From Paramacrobiotus metropolitanus (lineage: Eukaryota; Tardigrada; Eutardigrada; Parachela; Macrobiotidae), in NCBI RefSeq assembly GCF_019649055.1, contig NW_026570411.1, positions 62,001-126,000 on the forward strand: 64,000 nucleotides of DNA, given 5' to 3'. The first letter of the stretch is position 1, and the number at the start of each line of letters is the position of its first letter. The notes under the pieces are model-generated. The model worked only from the letters and a program-made list of their open reading frames with translations, had not been told where the DNA came from and searched no databases. A program made the position numbers and the translations under genes. Shown here one piece after another: positions 58,501 to 64,000 of this stretch.

Positions 58501-61500
58501 CGACACAGGAAGAAATCAGCCAGTGAAAAAACTTCCTTACCGCGTGTCCTATGCACAAAGAATACAAATCAATTCGCAAGTACAGGAAATGTTAGATCAA
58601 AACGTCATTCGCCCATCCACATCTCCTTGGGCATGCCCAGTGTTACTTGTAAAACGTAAAGGGTCGACGAAGCCGCCCAGATTCTGTTGTGACTTGCGAG
58701 GTTTAAATGCTGTGACTAGCAGACCTTTATGGCCCCTTCCAAGAATTGATGACGCAATATCATGTTTTGGAAATTCTAAATATTTTTCAAGTCTTGATTT
58801 TAATGGGGTTTTTGGCAAATCAGAATGGCTCCGAAAGACATACCGAAAACATCTTTTGTGACCATGGACGGTCAATTTGAGTTTTTAAGAATGCCCTTTG
58901 GATTGTGCGGTGGTCCCGCCACATTCCAAAGAGCTATGGACTCCATATTAAGCCATTTAAAATGGCACGGAGTCATCTGTTACATAGATGATGTTTTAGT
59001 AGGCGGAGCAACTTTTACCGAACATTGCAAGTTGTTAGAAAAAGTATTAGACGCTGTAAGCACAGCAGGTTTCACAATCTCCCCTACAAAATGTGAGATC
59101 GGTTTCCCACAGATTAAGTTCTTAGGGCATATTATCAGTAGCACCGGCATACAACCGGATCCAGCTAAAATCAGCGCTATTTCCGCATTTCAAACACCAA
59201 AAACACCGAAAGAGATTAAATCGTTTATAGGTGCACTGAGTTACTATCGTCAATTCATTGACAATTTCTCTACATTATCCGCACCGCTTCTACATCTTAC
59301 ACGGAAAAATGTTTCTTTCATATGGACACCAAAAGAACAACAAGCTTTTGACCAGTTAAAAGAATGTTTGAGCCGTGCTCCAGTTTTGAAGCCGTTCGAC
59401 CACAAATTAAATACACAAATCAAAACGGACGCCTCCGGCGTCGGAGTCGGTGCTATATTAGAACAGGAACATCCAGACGGTTGGCACACCGTCGCCTATG
59501 CGTCTAAAATGCTAGATAAACATCAAGCAAATTATCCAGTTTCTGAAAAAGAATTATATGCCATTGTTTTTGCCATTAAAAAATTCAAACATTATTTAGC
59601 AGGCAAACACTTCGTAGTAATATCAGACCATTCAGATCTACAGTACTTGCTCAACCTAAAAGAACCTCAAGGAAGGTTAAATAGATGGTCACTACTTCTA
59701 CAAGAATATGATTTTAAGATACAGTATCGTAAAGGACGTCTCCACCAAGACGCCGACCTGCTTAGCCGCAATCCCCACGAACCAGCAGATGATACCTACG
59801 ATTGTGACATTCCATTGTACAGTACATGGTCAGAACCGGCGCACGCTCGATTAGTGTCAGAACAATCAGCCGACGATTTTATCTCAAAAATTAAAACATT
59901 ACTTTCAGATACTACAGAGTACAGTCAAGCTCCGAAGCGTATGCAGAAATTAGCTGACAACTTCCGCATAGTACACGGTGTGTTGCACAAGCTAAGATAT
60001 CGCAAAGGGCGACAGCATTTTTTGATTTGTATCCCTAACAGTATGCGTGCAGAGATACTGTATGAGTGCCATGACTCCCCGGTTTCCGCACATGTAGGGT
60101 TTGCCCGCACATGGAATACACTGTCATCCCGTTTTTACTGGCCCCGTATGTTGCACTACGTGAAAAATTATTGTGATGCGTGCACAGCGTGCCAACAGCG
60201 ACACAGCATAAACATTCCACCCAGTGGTTATTTGCAACAAATTAAGCAGTTCGGACTTTTAGAGTCTTGGTCGTTCGACCACGTAGGTCCGTTCCACGCA
60301 TCGCCCGAAGGTTACAAGTACATTATAGTAGCAGTGGAAAACGTATCACGTTTCGTAGTCACAAAAACCGTACAGTCAACCGGTAAAGACGAAACCGCCC
60401 AATTTTTAGTTAACAACATTATATTACCTTACGGGCCACCGCTGCATATCACTTCAGATCGAGGAGTTGCATACACCAGTAATATTAACCGGAAAATTAA
60501 CGAAATTATGCAGATTGACCACCAGTACACTACTGCATTTCACCCGCAGTCCAATACCTTAGCTGAGCGTTTTATGAGATTCTTAGCAGAAAAACTAACT
60601 ATGTATATTAATGCCGAACAGAACAATTGGGCACATTATCTACCGTATATTACCTATGCGTACAACAATACTAAACATTCAACTACGCAGCAAACTCCAC
60701 ATTATCTACTCTTTGGTGTTGAATCGAGATTACCAATTGATACTGTATATCAAAATTTTACATCAGCAACCTCTACCGAAATTACTATTAAACAGTACAA
60801 AGAGGATATGCGTCAAAAATGGCAACACGCTTTGGAATTCTCGAAAATATTAACGGATATTACTCATGAGAAGAACAGCCAAAATTATGACCACAAGAAA
60901 GTGGATATTACCTTTAAAGTTGGCTCGGTGTATATCAAAGATGAAGTACGAGTAGTTGGTCGTACTGAGAAATTAACGAATAAATTTAAAGGGCCGTACA
61001 TTATCACACAAATATTAGAGAACGGCAATGTGCAGATTAAATACGATCACCCAACGTCAAAGCGAAGATCAACGGATACAGTACACATTTCAAAATTAAA
61101 ATCTTATAGACAGTACGACGCTGATGTACAGAATAGTCGAAACGACTACGTCCAAAAATTAAGATCCCGGCACACTCATAACGCTAGCGCTAAGTAATCT
61201 GCTCACGTTAAAAGTGTACAAATACATTATGCTCGTTGGACGCGCTAGCCCTATGTACACTTGCAGATTTAACATTAACCGCATTTTAGATGCAACTAGC
61301 GCTTAGTAATCTAGCGCATGCTAGCGCAAAGTAATCTGCTTACGTCAAAAGTGTACAAATAAATTATACTCGTTGGATGCGCTTGCCTCTGTACACTGCA
61401 GATTTACTATATTAACCGCATTGTAGATGCGACTGCAGAAATGGACATTCCCATGGAAGATATTAACGCATCGCAAGCTGACAGCAGCCGTCCGCAGCAG

Positions 61501-64000
61501 CAACCCGCCCCGACAAACAGCGCAGCACCATCGGACAAGATTATCGTGCAGCCCGACTATGCTGCCGCTCTACGTAAACCGGCAGACATTCAATTGGCGA
61601 CGCCGCGTGCACCGCTCCTGGACACACCTGAAGATGCAGATGAACTACAGTACACCGGTCAGAGCCTTCAGTATACCGGCTACCGTGGCCGTGGATCACG
61701 AAGAGGAAGTCGCGGAAATTATCAGAACGCTATGCCTCGACAACGCCGACAGCGCGAACAAAGCCCACAAGATCCCCCAGATGACCAGATCCAGTATGTT
61801 AACCCTGGACCGCGCCAAGAAGCTCACCACGTTCGACGACAAGGCAGAAATCCTTTCATTGGATTCAAAATTAAAACTCCGCATCATGACTACCGCGCAC
61901 ATATGGAAAACATCAATACAGCCATTGAGAATGGATCGGACATCATCAAAGACACAGCAGATCCGTATGAACGTGACATTAAAATCGCACAGAACCAGGT
62001 GTTATGCAACACATACACCTTCCTAGAGCGCCTTCGCCTCAATGTTGACCATGCCGATGAAGACAAATTCTCCTCCTTTCCTGTTCCCATGAGCAGCGTG
62101 TTAAGTCCACATTATTTTCAGTCCTGGCGTTTTGACAGATTTGCGCTATCACCGTGGATCCGCTATCCCGGAGACGACGGAACATGGCGATACGAACACC
62201 GATGTGGATTCGTATACCGCTACATTAAAACCCCACAACGTCATGGATTCGAGCAAGTTGAACAATACCCGCGCTACTTCAACCCGTACCGCTTCTTCAC
62301 CACCGACTTTCCCTTTTACCGTGGTCAGATAAAATGGGACGGCAGCTACACCGCCGAAAGCCGTGCCGCAAAGATTAGAGCACAGTTACTCGAAGATGAC
62401 CAGCTGTTCTACGCAATTGGAGACAACGGAGACCAGACGTTGCCGTTTGTGGAATTACCCGAAGTTGCCGTTGGAAAGCATATTAACCGCGATGTTGCTT
62501 CAATTATGACAGCATTTGGCGTTGAAGGATATACCGACGAAGAAATTAACCAGTATCATTCACCTACCGTCCGGGACAAAGATAAAGAAATCTATGACCT
62601 ACGACAGGAATTGGATCAGCTCCGTCAGCGAATGAACCGTATGCGCGATTCCGACCGGCGCACCCACTGAGCATCATTCCGGAAAACGATCGCAGAATCC
62701 CGATCGTCTGCTTGAAAATTAACCTTCGCGTGGAAGATTAAACTTGGGATCCACCACGCCGTACAGTATTAGCCTCAGCGTTATTCTCTGATTTTTTTTT
62801 CGTTTTTACTTTCTTGATGAGACACGTATATCTCATCGCTACCGTCCGGGATGTAACGATAGAAAATCTTAGTACCGCCAGTTTGGATTGTTAATTGCTT
62901 TTCTACATCAGTTATTGGTTCATTCGTTCCTTGTCTTCCTTATTAAGATCATGTGAATCAGCATCTCATTGTCTTACCGCTTTACCGCTACAATCTCGAT
63001 GCTCTTAACTTTTACTTTTGCGCACTAGAATCATTCTTGGATTTGCTTCTTGCCAGCTAGCTAACCTTGCTTTTTGCCTTCTTGCCCTGTGTACTTGCTA
63101 ATAAGAATCTTGCCGTGACTGCCATGTCTTGCGTTGTTGTTTGTAAACACTTCGAGATGAATCGTCTCATCTCCCACACAGTAGTTGTGTAATTGCCACC
63201 TTGCTTCCGGTCAGCATCGCTGCTGACCGTGCCAGCCTTTTGATTGTCAGTTAGCCTTAACAGCCGTTACATCGTGGTACGGTGGATTAACCATCCCACT
63301 AGAACAGCAGTTTAACCGGCTGCTGTTGCAATATGTACATCCAGAAGCTAGTTGCGCGGTGGCACTCTTTGTAGCGGACAAAGCGCAATTTGCGAAGCGC
63401 ACCGGAGTAACATACGGTCTTTCCTACGATTACCAGTCGGTTCTGCATTATGAGAGAAAGCCTTCGCTATCGATTCCAACTTCCCTACTCTCCTACCAAA
63501 AGTCAAGGGATCAAAGATGGGACAAAATGAGAATCTGAGTCCGCTGGATGTAGCCAGGATTTACAAGCGTTTCCAGTGTAACGTGCCCACCAGCAGGCAG
63601 GCAGTGTACACACAGGGCCAATGTCCGGCTTCCGATACGACGGCACCCACGACTTTTGGTATGTCGGTCAAATAAAATTGGACGACAAAATTTACTTAAC
63701 CTCGGAACCGGTTTTGCGGCTTTAGCTTTAGACAGAGAACAGAGAGAACACGATTGCCGCGCTTACGGCTCAGATAGGCGGCTATAGCGACGGATATGCG
63801 GCGCTCGTTCATCGTATGCGCTGTAGGCCGACAGCGGATAGCGGTCCGGCGTAAAGTAAATTTTGTCGCCCATTGTACAGTACATGCGTGTACAGTAATA
63901 ACAATTCTTCAATTTAACACATCGCAAACGACACTGCATAAATCTGACTCTTCGCCGTTGCAGCTTCCGCCGCGACTACAACCGTCGAATCTATCAACAA
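52562..64000 (+). CDS. astacin-family zinc metalloprotease (interrupted, runs off the window)
   Basis: Exons: 52562-52643, 52728-52834, 52901-53003, 53301-53424, 53522-53700, 63375-63658 and 63964-end. Phases agree throughout except one break. Signal peptide, short prodomain, then catalytic-domain landmarks: LWPNNTVPYEF, CVQFVPRTNETDYV, zinc site HELLHTLGFYHE (about 168-179), SRLDRDDYV, and after the large intron SYDYQSVLHY (Met-turn region; the usual Met is Leu) and LSPLDVARIYKRFQC. Astacins are secreted endopeptidases. Intron 5 is about 9.7 kb because of the gypsy insertion; the splice sites on either side remain intact. Exon 6 needs one extra base near 63474 to pass from ERKPS to the conserved PTLLPK frame. 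The 66-nt intron 2 has no stop and might be retained. Confidence 0.85.
53019..53218. mobile_element. 200-bp MITE, family B copy 1
   Basis: Terminal inverted repeats CAATGGACGACAAAATTTAC and a complement ending TCCATTG. In astacin intron 3. A second 200-bp copy lies at 63676-63875. Confidence 0.82.
53759..54237 (+). repeat. 5' LTR of the gypsy element
   Basis: 479 bp; starts TGTAACGATAG and ends GCTGTTGCA. Confidence 0.95.
54238..54251 (+). other. primer-binding site
   Basis: TGGCGCTCCTGGGT directly after the 5' LTR; identical to that in the element at 22101. Confidence 0.8.
54465..54474 (+). promoter_or_regulatory. leader ATG plus splice donor
   Basis: ATGG|GTAAGT: an ATG at 54465 followed by a consensus donor at 54469. 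Joined to the acceptor at 61438 it gives ATG-GAA-ATG in frame with the third ORF. Confidence 0.45.
54894..56873 (+). CDS. gag: gag of the gypsy element
   Basis: 659 aa, complete. The N-terminus is a helical region of SAP-like character (LTKAQLLAVSKRL). Residues about 275-440 form the capsid-type retrotransposon gag domain (DFFQQFERAAAALNW, YDEWKAQFTKRF, FLDEMELLFQQI). Then a long Arg/Ser/Asp-rich tract (about 460-585) and one CCHC zinc knuckle CPRCVDFTHSYKEC (C-x2-C-x4-H-x4-C, about 597-610), both RNA-binding. The stop overlaps the pol start as ATGA. Confidence 0.93.
   Translation: MASDPESLTDQLGFLTKAQLLAVSKRLDQNIAQSKKKGHFVKTLAEYMTTHKIPFSTVDPSPLPRLVRQTDSPSRSSYATARSDSQFHALSSTAQPELAVGQPREATEQEKNPPSAFRWIEPGYNTERIPRLQSPLPYTLPESIQEKFQSHPAAARMREICHALDTCYTSEQRQAGRANTDELLNLSLIVAAECIQSAAQTKPAAETAQSPDTCIDHRADIKHEPATHTENRTQINSTHRNTSTYTLNAPVHNIIPDRAQPPADLTDLLRTLTMNNNSARLQAKDFKIEIFNNKPDYIITDFFQQFERAAAALNWDAGRKLQMLPNYLGDMPRRLFESLWQKNSHLPYDEWKAQFTKRFLPEDYELTKRMELSKKVYKKGADINAFLDEMELLFQQIDPLMPETYKVAEIQRAIADLPEYKRFLATSKTHTVSEFRSILTRLTIADRPAAGTETNPIEVNYITENKFRPSRDRSNSYQRTDRSRSRDEYRKDRYYQDRSRSRNRYTSADYRNQSQSSKFRRQSKPDRYRSPAQRAQERSGRFSSTDRSDRFRSKDRSDRSRSRDDSKRSSGQDYKRIDRKYIDFDSYRLQNGKLFCPRCVDFTHSYKECEDSHPDDRYKVARVCPADIKARVQEKYDDYIKYNLAKKGNAYWRTDEGKE
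56870..58861 (+). CDS. pol: pol, first part: protease and start of RT
   Basis: Begins in the -1 frame relative to gag, with ATG overlapping the gag TGA (ATGA), which suggests stop-restart or frameshift expression. Aspartic protease site LIDTGAG (Asp about 75). A Pro/Ser-rich spacer follows, then the RT N-terminal part (LPYRVS, VIRPSTSPWACPVLLVKRKG, RFCCDLRGLNAVT, and motif A Asp in SSLDF). Just after motif A the frame is lost: one base appears to be missing from the G run at 58805-58808, and the ORF ends with about 15 unrelated residues. Confidence 0.92.
   Translation: MRPYGKGGPYGRQYDPPFVLKESEINTYNVQMHKDSIKILPSQSSPYANFSMPQTVSPVYVELNINNKKLPVLIDTGAGCSIISEVLAVQLNLDFRPFHNDAPKLRFATVSEKFQAKNTYFSEITITFEHRTLQHYIFIVCDLPYENIILGNDFLKEHNLWINSYTGKLYFGAEDTKQKVNKLLSRKRVLSDVQDMMFADTFIPRTNFVQQYHQHLKKAHRHRLHINSIKENDAENIISESVVHTVPCEVCVSNMSTATNTPLSLFAEEHDDNTSTVHSTDSPTPSPAHVASPLPMALTLVVPPAHIMPPVQPNPPSSSLAEEAVCTTQFAQSHAAPLQSTVTDSHTGAHKRSDSPALPRVPPWPPPLDTEMLCSPEPVNDITWDRAGIKLASTTVLPAKHGMILTLSAPNIYNGDVLVLGNKLLLHSHLVAVPNSVVRSENGKINILITNFSDKDIKLKRGVLIGHMEPVDAVAEVPITKLESSDIPGIDKDELMQHIKTMKFHSGLSTEERNILVRLFVKYQKVFPCKDRPLGDCGNIMHEIDTGRNQPVKKLPYRVSYAQRIQINSQVQEMLDQNVIRPSTSPWACPVLLVKRKGSTKPPRFCCDLRGLNAVTSRPLWPLPRIDDAISCFGNSKYFSSLDFNGVFGKSEWLRKTYRKHLL
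58825..61197 (+). CDS. pol: pol, second part: RT core, RNase H, integrase
   Basis: Same polyprotein after the break; the ATG at 58825 is probably internal and not a real start. RT catalytic motif YIDDV (about 53-57 of this part), FLGH, then RNase H (TDASGVGVGA, SEKELYAIVFAIKKF, SDHSDL). Integrase has the zinc HHCC region (H-----SAHVGF...CDACTACQQ), the DDE core (SFDHVGPF, TSDRG, AERFMRF) and a C-terminal GPY/F module (FKGPYII). No chromodomain is seen. All catalytic residues are present, so the single shift is the only defect. Confidence 0.93.
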   Translation: MAPKDIPKTSFVTMDGQFEFLRMPFGLCGGPATFQRAMDSILSHLKWHGVICYIDDVLVGGATFTEHCKLLEKVLDAVSTAGFTISPTKCEIGFPQIKFLGHIISSTGIQPDPAKISAISAFQTPKTPKEIKSFIGALSYYRQFIDNFSTLSAPLLHLTRKNVSFIWTPKEQQAFDQLKECLSRAPVLKPFDHKLNTQIKTDASGVGVGAILEQEHPDGWHTVAYASKMLDKHQANYPVSEKELYAIVFAIKKFKHYLAGKHFVVISDHSDLQYLLNLKEPQGRLNRWSLLLQEYDFKIQYRKGRLHQDADLLSRNPHEPADDTYDCDIPLYSTWSEPAHARLVSEQSADDFISKIKTLLSDTTEYSQAPKRMQKLADNFRIVHGVLHKLRYRKGRQHFLICIPNSMRAEILYECHDSPVSAHVGFARTWNTLSSRFYWPRMLHYVKNYCDACTACQQRHSINIPPSGYLQQIKQFGLLESWSFDHVGPFHASPEGYKYIIVAVENVSRFVVTKTVQSTGKDETAQFLVNNIILPYGPPLHITSDRGVAYTSNINRKINEIMQIDHQYTTAFHPQSNTLAERFMRFLAEKLTMYINAEQNNWAHYLPYITYAYNNTKHSTTQQTPHYLLFGVESRLPIDTVYQNFTSATSTEITIKQYKEDMRQKWQHALEFSKILTDITHEKNSQNYDHKKVDITFKVGSVYIKDEVRVVGRTEKLTNKFKGPYIITQILENGNVQIKYDHPTSKRRSTDTVHISKLKSYRQYDADVQNSRNDYVQKLRSRHTHNASAK
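61193..61438 (+). repeat. tandem duplication between pol and the third ORF
   Basis: Two diverged copies (about 61193-61309 and 61330-61438), offset about 137 bp. Shared anchors are AGTAATCTGC, AAAAGTGTACAAATA, ATTAACCGCATT and TAGATGC. A shorter CTAGCGC-AGTAATCT element is present three times. The second copy ends with GACTGCAG, an acceptor-like sequence two bases before the third ORF's ATG. Confidence 0.85.
61441..62670 (+). CDS. third ORF of the gypsy element, unknown function
   Basis: 409 aa, own ATG. No signal peptide, transmembrane helix or furin-type site, so it does not look like an envelope. N-terminal third is Gln/Pro/Ala-rich and disordered, then an RG-rich patch (YRGRGSRRGSRG) suited to RNA binding. 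The central part is rich in aromatic residues and Tyr/Asp/Arg (FRFFTTDFPFYRG, YEHRCGFVYRYI). The C-terminus is a heptad-like charged coiled coil (EIYDLRQELDQLRQRM). I recognise no family. It may be an RNA-binding or movement-type accessory protein, or a captured host sequence; this is inference. Confidence 0.85.
   Translation: MDIPMEDINASQADSSRPQQQPAPTNSAAPSDKIIVQPDYAAALRKPADIQLATPRAPLLDTPEDADELQYTGQSLQYTGYRGRGSRRGSRGNYQNAMPRQRRQREQSPQDPPDDQIQYVNPGPRQEAHHVRRQGRNPFIGFKIKTPHHDYRAHMENINTAIENGSDIIKDTADPYERDIKIAQNQVLCNTYTFLERLRLNVDHADEDKFSSFPVPMSSVLSPHYFQSWRFDRFALSPWIRYPGDDGTWRYEHRCGFVYRYIKTPQRHGFEQVEQYPRYFNPYRFFTTDFPFYRGQIKWDGSYTAESRAAKIRAQLLEDDQLFYAIGDNGDQTLPFVELPEVAVGKHINRDVASIMTAFGVEGYTDEEINQYHSPTVRDKDKEIYDLRQELDQLRQRMNRMRDSDRRTH
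62671..62851 (+). other. 3' untranslated region of the gypsy element
   Basis: Between the third ORF's stop and the 3' LTR. A convincing purine-rich polypurine tract is lacking before TGTAAC (the sequence there is ACCGTCCGGGA). The hairpin ATGAGACACGTATATCTCAT lies at about 62817-62836. Confidence 0.6.
62852..63330 (+). repeat. 3' LTR of the gypsy element
   Basis: 479 bp, followed by the ATAT duplication at 63331-63334. Confidence 0.95.
63676..63875. mobile_element. 200-bp MITE, family B copy 2
   Basis: Same length as, and about 90% similar to, 53019-53218, with terminal inverted repeats (GGACGACAAAATTTACTT and complement). It lies in the next astacin intron. Confidence 0.82.

Larger units (their letters stand above)
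53759..63330 (+). mobile_element. Ty3/gypsy LTR retrotransposon, nearly intact
   Basis: 9572 bp. LTRs of 479 bp each (53759-54237 and 62852-63330), TG...CA ends, only one difference noticed (C/T near 53848/62941), so the insertion is young. The target duplication is ATAT on both sides. Order: LTR, primer-binding site, 640-bp leader, gag, pol (protease, RT, RNase H, integrase), a tandem duplication, a third ORF, LTR. RT before integrase places it in Ty3/gypsy (Metaviridae). It sits in an astacin intron, sense orientation. Only pol is broken (see 58805). Confidence 0.96.

Noticed and set aside
61441-62670. Third gypsy ORF as an envelope gene
   Set aside because: No signal peptide, no transmembrane anchor, few cysteines and no furin-type site.

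Overview
The window is eukaryotic. It has spliced genes with GT-AG introns (one GC-AG), GC-rich exons set in AT-rich introns and spacers, TATA boxes, and many foldback and LTR elements. The gene families (Ty3/gypsy element, astacin, 7TM gustatory-type receptor with phase-0 3' introns, GH37 trehalase, Flower, reticulon, ataxin-1, CFAP36) point to a small-genome invertebrate, probably an ecdysozoan. A tardigrade is my best guess, but I cannot prove it from the sequence. I recognised no tRNA, rRNA or CRISPR.

Layout: (1) 1.4-4.1 kb, minus strand: ataxin-1-like gene with a complete AXH domain. (2) 5.3-6.4 kb, plus: RING protein resembling peroxin PEX10. (3) 7.2-9.3 kb, minus: Flower (CACFD1-type) tetraspan protein, five exons that close exactly in phase. 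(4) 11.1-15.5 kb, plus: two secreted Tyr/Gly/Pro-rich paralogues. (5) 15.5-19 kb: two foldback elements and no gene. (6) 19.2-26.7 kb, plus: GH37 trehalase, seven exons; intron 5 carries a non-autonomous LTR element in LTR-int-LTR-int-LTR form. (7) 28.5-32.2 kb, plus: CFAP36 (BART domain), eight exons. (8) 33.5-38.6 kb, plus: 7TM gustatory-receptor-like gene; its 3.3-kb first intron holds a foldback element and a possible antisense secreted-peptide gene. (9) 41.7-43.6 kb, plus: reticulon with TATA box and 5'UTR intron. (10) 45.8-50.6 kb: two small single-pass membrane proteins, one small secreted protein and a zinc-finger scrap. (11) 51.5-51.85 kb: BiP/Hsp70 relic. (12) 52.5-64 kb, plus: astacin metalloprotease whose fifth intron has been enlarged by a nearly intact 9.6-kb Ty3/gypsy retrotransposon (479-bp LTRs, ATAT target duplication).

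Most noteworthy points: the gypsy element has a third, non-env-like ORF after pol, placed behind a tandem duplication and a splice acceptor that would join in frame to an ATG-donor exon in the leader. The LTR element inside the trehalase gene has the same primer-binding site as the gypsy element, which suggests it uses the same tRNA primer and perhaps the same machinery. The 9-mer AAAGGTCAC (NBRE-type nuclear receptor half-site) occurs 14 times between 11 and 51 kb, against about 0.5 expected. Four host genes and pol are each broken by one- or two-site single-base shifts, mostly at homopolymers, so several apparent breaks are probably assembly errors and not decay.
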